From contig JACMRG010000082.1 of NCBI GenBank assembly GCA_014376585.1, positions 1 through 61,351 of the forward strand: a stretch of DNA of 61,351 bases, written 5' to 3'. Every line of letters starts with the position of its first letter. Position 1 is the stretch's first letter. The notes below the pieces were generated by a model, which saw only the letters and a list, made by a program, of their open reading frames with translations, made no database searches and was not told the origin of the DNA. This document shows, one piece after another, positions 38,154-46,552 of the stretch. A program made the position numbers and the translations under genes. The DNA comes from Opitutaceae bacterium. GTDB taxonomy: Bacteria > Verrucomicrobiota > Verrucomicrobiia > Opitutales > Opitutaceae.

Positions 38154-38167
38154 CATAATAATACCCC

Positions 38168-39511
38168 ATGTCTGCACCTTTCGAAAATTCGGTTTTGGAA
38201 GCATTTCACCGGGCCGCGCTGCGGGTGCCCGCCTACCGCGTTCTATTGGGAGAGGCCGGGATCGACCCCGAGGCTATCCAGACGGCGGCGGATTTTTCCC
38301 GCCTGCCCGTGCTGGAGAAGCGCACCACCTTCCGGCGCTTTGCGATCAACGAACTTTGCCTCGACGGGCAACTCGGCCAGCTCGGCTCCGTGCTCACGAG
38401 TTCCGGTCATTCCGGTTTTTTTGCCTACGGTCTCACCGGAGCGGAGGCGGGGCCGGCGGCGACCGCGTGGATCGACGACCTGCTCGACCAGATGTTTCAG
38501 GTGCGCACGCAGCCCACGCTCTTGATCAACTGCCTGCCCATGGGCGTCAAAGTGCCCACCGCCGCCTGCACGCTGGCGGAGACGAGCGTGCGGCCCGACA
38601 TGGCCGTCGGGTTGGTGCTGGCCTTCGCGCGGCATTTTTCCCAGATCATTTTCGTGGGCGAGGCCGCGTTCATGAAACAGGTGCTCGAGCTGGGCCACCG
38701 GGTCGGCACGGATTGGCACAGTCTCCGTGTCCACCTGATTTTGGGCGAGGAAACGCTCGCCGAAAACGCCCGGAAATATCTCGAGGGGCTGCTGGGCATC
38801 GTCAACGGCCACCCCGACCACGGCGTGGTGATCTCCTCGATGGGGGTGGCTGAGCTGGGGTTGAATCTTTTTTCGGAAGCCCCGCCGCGGGGCACGCTGG
38901 TCCGGCTACGCCGGCAGTTGCACGAGGACCCCGCGCTTCGGCGGGCCGTGCTGGGCCCGTGCGATTGGGTGCCCTCGCTCTTCACCTACGACCCGCGCCG
39001 GATATTCGTGGAGTTCGATGCCACCGGGCGGTTAATCCTCACCGCCCTCGATCCGCGGGCCCGCGTTCCGTTGATCCGCTACGCCACGGGCGACCAGGGC
39101 CGCGAGCTACTCCTCCGACCGACACTGCGGCCGGCGCTCGAAGCGGCCGGCATGGACTGGGGCGAGCTGGAGTCGCTCCCCATCGTCGCGATCCACGGGC
39201 GCGGGGACCATGCGTTGGCGGGGACCAAGCCGGTTTATCCCGAGGCCGTCAAAGAGGGCCTCTACCACGATCCTGCTTTGGCGGAACTCACGACGGCTAA
39301 TTTCCGGTTGGTCTCCGGCGCGGTGAGTGCGCATGCGCGCATTCAGCTCGCGCCGGGCGTGAAGCCCAGCTCGCAAATGGACGAACGGTTCCTTGAGGCG
39401 ATTCGACACTACGTCCGCCAGCCGCTGGAAGTTTTCTGCCTCAACTACGCCACTTTTCGGAGCGGCATGACTTTGGATTACGAGCGGAAATTCCAATACC
39501 TGGAACGCTGA
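38168..39511 (+). CDS. PaaK/CapK/LuxE-like adenylate-forming enzyme
   Basis: 447 residues of the phenylacetate-CoA ligase / acyl-protein synthetase branch of the ANL superfamily. It begins VLEAFHRAALRVPAYRVLLGEAGIDPEAIQTAADFSRLPVLEKRT, with TSSGHSGFFAYGLT as the phosphate-binding loop, LINCLPMGVKVPT, VVISSMGVAELGLNLF, and PLIRYATGDQGRE with the ATP-binding Asp. It activates a carboxylic acid with ATP, to a CoA thioester or an acyl-adenylate for transfer. Its only close partner is the convergent FeeM-like acyltransferase gene 19 bp away, suggesting an acyl donor/acyl transfer pair. Confidence 0.8.
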   Translation: MSAPFENSVLEAFHRAALRVPAYRVLLGEAGIDPEAIQTAADFSRLPVLEKRTTFRRFAINELCLDGQLGQLGSVLTSSGHSGFFAYGLTGAEAGPAATAWIDDLLDQMFQVRTQPTLLINCLPMGVKVPTAACTLAETSVRPDMAVGLVLAFARHFSQIIFVGEAAFMKQVLELGHRVGTDWHSLRVHLILGEETLAENARKYLEGLLGIVNGHPDHGVVISSMGVAELGLNLFSEAPPRGTLVRLRRQLHEDPALRRAVLGPCDWVPSLFTYDPRRIFVEFDATGRLILTALDPRARVPLIRYATGDQGRELLLRPTLRPALEAAGMDWGELESLPIVAIHGRGDHALAGTKPVYPEAVKEGLYHDPALAELTTANFRLVSGAVSAHARIQLAPGVKPSSQMDERFLEAIRHYVRQPLEVFCLNYATFRSGMTLDYERKFQYLER

Positions 39512-39525
39512 GCCCGCGCGCGGGC
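39512..39525. terminator. Short GC palindrome between convergent genes
   Basis: GCCCGCGCGCGGGC is a perfect 14-bp palindrome filling most of the 19-bp gap between the stop of the PaaK-like gene and the stop of the FeeM-like gene. It could serve as a two-way transcript end but lacks a T-run on either side. Confidence 0.35.
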
Positions 39526-39530
39526 AGCGT

Positions 39531-40733
39531 TTACATCGACGGGTAGGACCACAGTTGCTGACGATCAATCGCCTGGCCGGACCAGTCGTCCCCGGGCGAC
39601 ATCACGCTTATGATGCGATTCCTTAGCGCCGTCCAAGCCGAGGCGGACGGCGCCGGTAGCCAGGAGCCGGTATCGGCCGGAGGGAACGGAGCCGCGCCGG
39701 GGCTCCGCAGCTCGACGGGGGTGGGCGTCGCATCATCTGCGTTTTCGTGGAAAGGCTCGAATTCCGTCCCGGCGGTCAGAACGTCGAACAACTCCCGACC
39801 CCAGCGGTGTCGCAGGCTCCGTAACTCCGCCGCGCTGCGTTCCGCCAGAAAATTCCCCGGTCGCACAAAAAGCTGCTCCAGTAGATCCGCGTTGAGGAAA
39901 TGGCGCCGGGCGGTCTTTCCCCAGTTGTCCACTAGGTCGATGAAAGGATTGGTTTCGGTCGCAAAACGGCGAATGAACTCCGCGGCCCCGCCGAGGCCCG
40001 TATCCGGCCCGAGAAGTCCGTTCAAATCCAGCCGCAGGGCGATCACCGGATCGTGGAGCTTCGCGGAATAACTGCGCTCGGAACCCAGATCGCCGAAACC
40101 CATCAGCCCGTAAAATGCGTGGTGGCTTGGGCTCACGGTCGCGACGCTCTCCTGATATCCGGCCCGCAGCGCATGCGCGACCGCGCAACGCATCAGCTCG
40201 GTGGGCACGGCCGATTGCCGATACGCTTCGGTCACCGCCTGGTTGGTGAATTCACACAACCGCAATCCCTTCGCCCGGAGCTGGTCCAACTCGGGCTTAA
40301 ACGCCGCATCGGAAGGCAGGCCCAGATCCGCCGAATCGCCCACCACGCTGATCACACCCACGACCCCGCCGTCTTTTTCCGCGATGAACGTGGCGGTTTC
40401 CGAGGTGGTCTCGAAGATCCGGAGCCGCAGGCCCGACGGCTCGGGCCGGAGGAAACCGGTGTCGATAAAAACGTCGTGCACGAGGCGGTAGGCGTTGCAC
40501 AGCTCATTCCCCGTGCACGCCCGGCGGATCGTCGCCCCCTTGGTGTCTTCGCCAAACAGCCCCGCACTCCGCAATCGCTTCAGCTTCCGCTCGGCCAACT
40601 TGAAATTGCCGGATTTCGACGAACCGGGACCCAGCGTAGATTCAGAGGGAGTGATCATTGGATTCTTTTGAGTGGATCGGCCCGGGAAATTCCGCACACG
40701 ATCGGGATGAATTTTGGACATAGGGGTTTCCAT
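39531..40733 (-). CDS. FeeM-like GNAT N-acyltransferase (N-acyl amino acid synthase type)
   Basis: About 400 residues from ATG 40733 (METPMSKIH); ATG 40721 is an alternative, and the frame reaching 40976 is less likely. Residues ~65-250 carry the FeeM-like fold: ATIRRACTGNELCNAYRLVHDVFIDTGFL, SETATFIAEKDGGVVGVISVVGD, LCEFTNQAVTE, and HALRAGYQESVATVSPSHHAFYGLMGF. Enzymes of this group join a fatty acyl chain to an amino acid. The C-terminal ~150 residues are of unknown role. The start codon lies within interleaved inverted repeats at 40723-40764. Paired with the convergent PaaK-like gene. Confidence 0.75.
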   Translation of the reverse strand: METPMSKIHPDRVRNFPGRSTQKNPMITPSESTLGPGSSKSGNFKLAERKLKRLRSAGLFGEDTKGATIRRACTGNELCNAYRLVHDVFIDTGFLRPEPSGLRLRIFETTSETATFIAEKDGGVVGVISVVGDSADLGLPSDAAFKPELDQLRAKGLRLCEFTNQAVTEAYRQSAVPTELMRCAVAHALRAGYQESVATVSPSHHAFYGLMGFGDLGSERSYSAKLHDPVIALRLDLNGLLGPDTGLGGAAEFIRRFATETNPFIDLVDNWGKTARRHFLNADLLEQLFVRPGNFLAERSAAELRSLRHRWGRELFDVLTAGTEFEPFHENADDATPTPVELRSPGAAPFPPADTGSWLPAPSASAWTALRNRIISVMSPGDDWSGQAIDRQQLWSYPSM

Positions 40734-40764
40734 TATCATTTGGAAAGGGAAACCCTGATAATGG
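40723..40764 (-). promoter_or_regulatory. Interleaved inverted repeats over the FeeM-like start codon
   Basis: Two perfect inverted repeats interlock: GGGTTTCC (40724-40731) with GGAAACCC (40748-40755), and CCATTATCA (40730-40738) with TGATAATGG (40756-40764). The order is A-B-A'-B', so two stems exclude each other or form a pseudoknot-like fold; on DNA the arms could be a two-part operator. The ATG (40733-40731) is inside the first arms, so either would control initiation. Confidence 0.5.
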
Positions 40765-41147
40765 CGGAGTTTTGATGAATTTTTTCCCATCCGTCGGGGA
40801 TAAGCAAACAACCCCATTGAATGTGTCACGCTTTGGTCTTGGTGGCGAACCCCGCAAGTCGTATCGGGCGGACCCCCTTGCGCATTTCGGTCCGCAACCA
40901 CCGCACGGAACGAGCGGCGCGGGACGGCGTCGGGCGTTCCGAGGCCTTTGTCTCTGCGCTCCTTCTGACGGACCATGGCATCGTGCGCGACCTCACCTCC
41001 GTGAGCGGCGTCCCTCCCCGGTGCATCCGGCCGAGCACTTTCCTCTAGCCTAGGCTCGCAAACCGTAGGACGGTGCCCGACGCTCGGGGCCTTCTCGAAG
41101 CGCGCTCACCACTCCGTAAACTTTCGCCTCACGCCCGCATCCGTTTC
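40734..41147. other. Divergent intergenic region between the FeeM-like gene and the CheB/CheR gene
   Basis: 414 bp without a convincing gene. It contains the interleaved repeats at 40723-40764 and, at 40804-40817 on the plus strand, GCAAACAACCCCAT, a weaker copy of the repeated promoter motif with no TAnnnT at 22 nt. The ORFs in 40772-41053 on both strands have atypical composition and no recognisable content. The stretch nearest the CheB/CheR gene is pyrimidine-rich. Confidence 0.5.
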
Positions 41148-43910
41148 ATGAAAAAGCCCGCTTCCCATTCTCCCGCCAAGCTTCCGCCGAGCCGCCGCGC
41201 GGGAAAATTCTCGCGGGTGCCGAAAGATTCCGCGAGCGAGGTCAGCCCGTTTCCCATCGTGGGCATCGGCGCTTCGGCCGGCGGCTTGGAGGCGTTGGTG
41301 CAGTTTCTTGAGCATACGCCGGCCGACAGCGGCATCGGTTTTGTGATCGTGCAGCATTTGGACCCGACGCAGAAGGGTATGCTGCCCGAACTGCTCCAGC
41401 GCGCCACCACCATGAAAGTTGCGCAGGTGAAGGACCGCACCCGGGTGCGTCCGAACTGCGTGTATGTGATCCCGCCCAATCGCGATCTCTCGCTCCTCCA
41501 CGGTGTGTTGCATCTGCTCTTCCCCTCCGCGCCCCGTGGCCTGCGGCTCCCGATCGACTTCTTTTTTCGTTCGCTGGCCGAGGACCGACACGAACACAGC
41601 ATCGGCATCCTGCTGTCGGGCATGGGCAGCGACGGCACGCTGGGGATGCGCGCCATCAAGGGAAAATCCGGCCTGACCATGGTGCAGGATCCGGGGACGG
41701 CAAAGTTCGACTCGATGCCGCGCTCGGCCGTCGAGGCGGGGCTGGTCGATGTCGTGGACTCCGCCGAGGCTTTGCCGGGCCGGCTGATCGCTTATCGGCA
41801 GTGTCTGCCGCTGATCCGCGAGGCGAAGGACCCGTTGGAGGAAAAGAGGGGGGGCGATTTGGAGAAAATCATAATTTTGCTGCGGGCCCATACGCGTCAC
41901 GATTTCTCGCTCTACCGCCGGAGCACCCTTTATCGGCGGGTCGAGCGCCGCATGGGCGTCCACCAACTGCTCAAGGTCGGGGGCTACGTGCGGTATTTGC
42001 AGGAGAACCCGCAGGAGCTGGATATTCTCTTCAAGGAACTCCTGATCGGCGTGACGCGTTTTTTCCGCGATCCCGCGGCTTGGAGGCAACTGGAGAAACG
42101 GGTGCTGCGCCCGCTCTTGGTCAGCCGCCCCGCGGGCCGCACGCTGCGCGCCTGGGTTCCCGGTTGTTCGACGGGCGAAGAGGCTTATTCGCTCGCCATG
42201 GCATTCGTCGAAGTGCAGGGCCGGATAAAATCCGCCGCCAATTTTTCCCTCCAGATTTACGCCACCGATCTTGACAAGAACGCCATCGATAAAGCCCGGC
42301 TGGGCGTCTATCCGGAAAACATCCTCGCCGATGTTTCGCCCGGCCGCATCAGCCGGTTCTTCCTCAAAAACCCCGGCGGCTACCGGGTGAGCAAGGCGAT
42401 CCGCTCCATGGTGGTCTTCGCACCGCAAAATCTCACCATCGACCCGCCGTTCACCAAACTGGACCTGCTCTGCTGCCGGAATCTGCTGATCTACTTCATG
42501 CCGGAGCTGCAGAAGAAGCTCTTCCCCCTTTTCCACTACAGCCTGAACGCCGGTGGCGCGCTTTTTCTGGGGAGTGCGGAAAGCCTCGGTAGTTTTGCCC
42601 ACCTGTTCTCGACGCTGGCAAACAAGGAGCGGATTTTTCGGCGCCGGGAAACCGCGGGCGCCCGGCTCGCGCTGGATTTCCCCGGCGGTTTTGTGCCGCG
42701 CATCGAAACCCGGCCGGAGCTGAGGCCGGCCCCGGGGCGCGGCGCCCCGAGCCTCCAGTCGGTGGTGGACCAGATGCTCCAGACGCGCTACGCCCCGCCC
42801 GCCGTGATCGTCAACGAACAGGGCGATATCATCTACATCAACGGGCGGACCGGGAAATACTTGGAACCGGCCTCCGGGAAGGCCGACTGGAATGTGATCG
42901 CCATGGCCCGCGAGGGCCTGCGCTACGACCTGGCAAGCGCCCTCCAAAAAGTGCGGCGGGAAACGGGCCCGGTCACGATCCGGGGTGTGCGGGTCGGGTT
43001 CGATCCCGCCGCGCCGGCTGCAGATTTCACGGTGCAGGTGTTGGAAGAGCCGAAGGCCCTGCGGGGAATGGTGCTGATTGTTTTCTCCGATTCCGTCGTC
43101 CCGTCCAAAACGGCCCAAGGCGGCAAAGGTCCGGGCCGCACCGCCCGCCAGCGCGAGTTGGAGCGGGAATTGCAACACGCGCACAAGGCGGTGCAGGCGA
43201 GTCGCGAGGAGATGCAGAGTTCGCAGGAAGAACTCAAATCCATGAACGAGGAACTCCAGTCCTCGAACGAGGAGATGCAGTCCACCAACGAGGAACTCAT
43301 GACCTCGAAAGAGGAGATGCAGTCGCTCAACGAAGAACTGCACACCGTCAACGCCGAGCTGCAGACCAAGCTCGACGAACTCTCCGACGCGAACAACGAC
43401 ATGAAAAATCTGCTCAACAGCACCGATATCGCGACGGTGTTCCTCGACAGCGAGCTGCGCCTGCGGCGCTTCACCCTCCAAGCGCAGAAGATCATCAAAC
43501 TCATCGCGGGCGACGTGGGCCGGCCGATCACGGACCTCGCCTCCGATCTGCTCTACTCGGAGCTCGTCGCCGACGCGCAGGAAGTCCTGCGCACGCTCGT
43601 CTTTTCCCAGCGCGCGGTTGGCACGATCGACGGCCGCTGGTTCGCCGTGCGGGTGATGCCCTACCGCACCACCGACAACCGGATCGACGGTGTGGTCATC
43701 ACGTTCTCCGACATCACCGCGGCCAAAAAAACCGAGGCCGGATTGCGCGTGAAAAACAGCGATCTTACCACGGATGCGGCGGTCCAGGGGCGCGCGCTGG
43801 GCCGGGCGGAGGAACGCCTGGAAATCCAGGGCGCGCGGTTGCAGGTCAGCGAGGCAAAGAATAAAACCTCCCGCGGGGCGGCGGCAGCCAAGAAGAAAGC
43901 CAAGTCATGA
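41148..43910 (+). CDS. CheB-CheR fusion with coiled coil and PAS domain
   Basis: About 920 residues from ATG 41148. CheB methylesterase at ~38-215 (GIGASAGGLEAL, IVQHLDPTQKG, GMGSDGTLGMR). CheR methyltransferase at ~240-480 (LRAWVPGCSTGEEAYSLAMAF for S-adenosylmethionine; ENILADVSPGRISRFF). A divergent PAS-like domain at ~540-640. A striking coiled coil at ~660-760 is built of EEMQSSQEEL/NEELQSSNEEMQ-type repeats, and a PAS domain closes the protein (LLNSTDIATVFLDSELRLRRFT). Such fusions are signalling rather than chemotaxis proteins. Overlaps the next kinase gene by ATGA. Confidence 0.93.
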   Translation: MKKPASHSPAKLPPSRRAGKFSRVPKDSASEVSPFPIVGIGASAGGLEALVQFLEHTPADSGIGFVIVQHLDPTQKGMLPELLQRATTMKVAQVKDRTRVRPNCVYVIPPNRDLSLLHGVLHLLFPSAPRGLRLPIDFFFRSLAEDRHEHSIGILLSGMGSDGTLGMRAIKGKSGLTMVQDPGTAKFDSMPRSAVEAGLVDVVDSAEALPGRLIAYRQCLPLIREAKDPLEEKRGGDLEKIIILLRAHTRHDFSLYRRSTLYRRVERRMGVHQLLKVGGYVRYLQENPQELDILFKELLIGVTRFFRDPAAWRQLEKRVLRPLLVSRPAGRTLRAWVPGCSTGEEAYSLAMAFVEVQGRIKSAANFSLQIYATDLDKNAIDKARLGVYPENILADVSPGRISRFFLKNPGGYRVSKAIRSMVVFAPQNLTIDPPFTKLDLLCCRNLLIYFMPELQKKLFPLFHYSLNAGGALFLGSAESLGSFAHLFSTLANKERIFRRRETAGARLALDFPGGFVPRIETRPELRPAPGRGAPSLQSVVDQMLQTRYAPPAVIVNEQGDIIYINGRTGKYLEPASGKADWNVIAMAREGLRYDLASALQKVRRETGPVTIRGVRVGFDPAAPAADFTVQVLEEPKALRGMVLIVFSDSVVPSKTAQGGKGPGRTARQRELERELQHAHKAVQASREEMQSSQEELKSMNEELQSSNEEMQSTNEELMTSKEEMQSLNEELHTVNAELQTKLDELSDANNDMKNLLNSTDIATVFLDSELRLRRFTLQAQKIIKLIAGDVGRPITDLASDLLYSELVADAQEVLRTLVFSQRAVGTIDGRWFAVRVMPYRTTDNRIDGVVITFSDITAAKKTEAGLRVKNSDLTTDAAVQGRALGRAEERLEIQGARLQVSEAKNKTSRGAAAAKKKAKS

Positions 43911-46528
43911 AAAAGCCATCGCAAGCTCCGGTTGACGACGAAGCATTGCGCGACCGCGCGGCGACCCAGTTGGAAGAATCGCCGAAGGCATCCGCCTGGC
44001 CGGAGACTCCGACCGACGCGTTTCGGATGCTCCAGGAACTGCAGATTCTGCAGATCGAGCTGGAGATGCAAAACGAGGATCTTAAGCAGTCGAAAGCCGA
44101 CGGTGACGCCGCGCTGGAAAAATACACAGATCTCTACGATTTCGCGCCGGTTGGCTATTTCAACCTCACGGCCAGCGGTATCATCCAACTGGTGAACCTC
44201 ACCGGCGCCTTTATGGCGGGCGTGGAGCGGTCGCGGTTGCTGGGCCGATCGTTCGAGATGCTGCTCCCCATCACCTCACGCCACGCTTTCACCCTTTTCT
44301 TGGAACTGGTCTTTTCGGACCGGCGCAAGCACTCCGCGGATTTCGATTTTTTTCAAAAAGACGAACTGGCGCGGACCGTGAATATCGAAGCCCGGCGCCT
44401 GCCGAACGGGCTGGAATGCCGGGTCGTAATCTCGGATATCACCGAGCGCCGGCGGTCCGCGGACCGGGTGCGCCTGCTGTGGGAGGCGGCGAGCGTGCTC
44501 CTTTCCACCGACGAGCCCGAAGTCGTTTTGCAGGGGTTGCTGGCCAAGATCAGCCCGGTGCTCGGTGTGGACGCCTACCTCCATTACATGGTGGACGAGA
44601 GCGGCGGGGCCCTGCGCCTCTCGTCGTGCGCCGGGATTCCCGCGGAGAGCGCCCGCGAGGTGACGCAGGTGAGGTTTGGCGAGTCCATCTGCGGCACCGT
44701 GGCAGAGCAGCGCGCGCCTCTGCACGGAGCCGATGTTCAGATCTCCCAACTCCCTCGTGAACAGTGGGCCAAGTCCATGGGCGTGCTGGCCTACGTCTGT
44801 AATCCGCTCCTATCGGGAAAGGTCCTGCTCGGCACGCTCATCTACGTCAGCCGCACGCGGCACCGCTTCGCCCCGGAGGATCTGGCGGTGCTGAAAACCA
44901 TCGCCCACTACGTCGCGGCGGCCTATGAGCGACGGCGGGGTGCGGACGCGGTGCGCCTGTCCGAAATCCGCTATCGCCGGCTGTTCGAGGCGGCGCACGA
45001 CGGTGTGCTGCTGCTCGATCCCGCGACGCACAAAGTCACGGACGCGAATCCCTTCATGACGCGGCTGCTGGGCTACCCGCGCGCCGAGTTGATCGGGAAG
45101 AAATTGTTTGAAATCGGCCTGCTCAAGGATGAGGCGGCCAGCCGGGATATGTTACGGAAGTTGAAAAAAAACGGCCGGGCCCGTTACGAAGACCTGCCGC
45201 TGGAAAGCGTGGGCGGCCGGCAACAGGCGGTAGAGGTCGCGGCCAACCTCTACAGGGAGAACGGCCGGCCGGTGATTCAGTGCAACATCCGCGACATCAC
45301 GGAGCGGAAGCGCGGGGCCGAGGCGGTGCGCCAGAGCGGGGCGCATTTTTCCGCGCTCGTCGCGCAGTCGCCCGTCGGCGTCTATGTGGTGGACGGGCAA
45401 TTTCGGCTGATCCAGATCAACCAAAAAGCGAGGGCCGCGTTTGGTAAAATCCGCCCCTTGATCGGACGGGATTTTTCCGAGATCGTGCATGTGATCTGGA
45501 ACGATGAGGTCGCGGACCAAATCGTCGCGCGTTTCCGGGATACGCTCAAAACGGGCGAGCGCTATCAGTCGCCCGAGTTCGACGAGCTGCGGAAGGATAG
45601 CGGCGTGAATGAGATCTACGAGTGGCAGATCCAGAGGGTCACGCTGCCGGCCGGCGACGAGGGCGTGGTGTGTTTTTTTGACGACGTGACCGACCGCGTC
45701 CGCGCCGCGCACACGCGCCGCCGCTTGGACATAATGACGGCCTCGAACGAGAAATTGAAAAAAGAAATCGTCCGCCGGCTCGCCGTTGAGGCGGCGTTGA
45801 AGCAGAGCGAGGAACTCGCGCAGGGTCTGCTGGCGCAGTCGCGGCAGCTGCAGGAAAAAGTGCGCCAGGTTTCCTACCAGAGCATGATGGCGCAGGAGGA
45901 ACTGCGGAAGGAGATCAGCCGGGAACTGCACGACGAGATCAGCCAGCTCCTCGTCGGCATCAACATGCATCTGGCGATTTTAACCAAGGCTGCGGTCATC
46001 AATCCGGAAGGGGTGCGCAAAACCATCGCCCCGCTGCGCCGGATGGTGGATGAATCGATGCAAACGGTGTATCGCTTTTCCCGCGAGCTGCGACCTTCCA
46101 GCTTGGACGATCTCGGGTTGATCCCGTCGCTGCGCACTTACATCGACGAATTTCCCAAGCGCAAAGGCCGGCAGATCGAATTCCGGGCTTTTGCCGGCGT
46201 CGAGGCGCTGGGCAATGAAAAGCGCACGGTGCTCTACCGGGTCGCGCAGGGGGCGCTGACCAACATGGCTAAACACGCGAGGGCCAGCCGGGGGACGGTG
46301 GTCATCCGTAGAATCAAAAACGGCGCGTGTCTGGAAATTTCCGACAACGGCAGGGCGTTCGACGTGGCCCGGCTTTCTTCCACCCGCTGGAGCAAGCGGC
46401 TCGGGTTAACCGGCATGCGGGAACGGGTGGAGATGGTCGGCGGGCGGTTCATTGTCGTATCCGAGACCGGCAAGGGCACGACCGTGCGGGCGGAAATGCC
46501 CTTTGGGAAACGCCTGCTTTCTAAGTAG
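43907..46528 (+). CDS. Multi-PAS/GAF sensor histidine kinase, NarX-type (HisKA_3)
   Basis: 873 residues, no membrane helix. An N-terminal coiled coil (LQELQILQIELEMQNEDLKQSK), then PAS (~75-180), GAF (~185-345), PAS (~350-465), PAS (~475-600), coiled coil, and HisKA_3 with SRELHDEISQLLVGI (phosphoacceptor His675). The C-terminal ATPase shows RVAQGALTNMAKHARAS, LEISDNGRAF and GLTGMRERVEMVGG. Translationally coupled to the CheB/CheR gene, so the two probably form one signalling unit. The convergent NarL-type regulator at 46553 is the likely partner. Confidence 0.93.
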   Translation: MKKPSQAPVDDEALRDRAATQLEESPKASAWPETPTDAFRMLQELQILQIELEMQNEDLKQSKADGDAALEKYTDLYDFAPVGYFNLTASGIIQLVNLTGAFMAGVERSRLLGRSFEMLLPITSRHAFTLFLELVFSDRRKHSADFDFFQKDELARTVNIEARRLPNGLECRVVISDITERRRSADRVRLLWEAASVLLSTDEPEVVLQGLLAKISPVLGVDAYLHYMVDESGGALRLSSCAGIPAESAREVTQVRFGESICGTVAEQRAPLHGADVQISQLPREQWAKSMGVLAYVCNPLLSGKVLLGTLIYVSRTRHRFAPEDLAVLKTIAHYVAAAYERRRGADAVRLSEIRYRRLFEAAHDGVLLLDPATHKVTDANPFMTRLLGYPRAELIGKKLFEIGLLKDEAASRDMLRKLKKNGRARYEDLPLESVGGRQQAVEVAANLYRENGRPVIQCNIRDITERKRGAEAVRQSGAHFSALVAQSPVGVYVVDGQFRLIQINQKARAAFGKIRPLIGRDFSEIVHVIWNDEVADQIVARFRDTLKTGERYQSPEFDELRKDSGVNEIYEWQIQRVTLPAGDEGVVCFFDDVTDRVRAAHTRRRLDIMTASNEKLKKEIVRRLAVEAALKQSEELAQGLLAQSRQLQEKVRQVSYQSMMAQEELRKEISRELHDEISQLLVGINMHLAILTKAAVINPEGVRKTIAPLRRMVDESMQTVYRFSRELRPSSLDDLGLIPSLRTYIDEFPKRKGRQIEFRAFAGVEALGNEKRTVLYRVAQGALTNMAKHARASRGTVVIRRIKNGACLEISDNGRAFDVARLSSTRWSKRLGLTGMRERVEMVGGRFIVVSETGKGTTVRAEMPFGKRLLSK

Positions 46529-46544
46529 GGCGGTCTCGCCGCCC
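46528..46544. terminator. Stem-loop between convergent kinase and regulator genes
   Basis: GGGCGG (46528-46533) and CCGCCC (46539-46544) pair with a 5-base loop TCTCG, overlapping the last base of the kinase stop. It lies in the 24-bp gap before the stop of the regulator on the other strand. No T-run, so possibly only a weak two-way end. Confidence 0.35.
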
Positions 46545-46552
46545 GGGTCGCC

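Noticed and set aside
40772-41053. Small plus-strand ORFs in the gap before the CheB/CheR gene
   Set aside because: Overlapping frames of similar length exist on both strands, none has recognisable content, and codon use is unlike the neighbours.
41106-43481. 791-codon open frame on the minus strand opposite the CheB/CheR gene
   Set aside because: It is exactly antisense to a protein with clear domains; its composition (His/Arg/Gln rich, no motif) is the usual shadow of high-GC coding DNA. The same applies to long antisense frames at 27631-30174 and 50033-52081.
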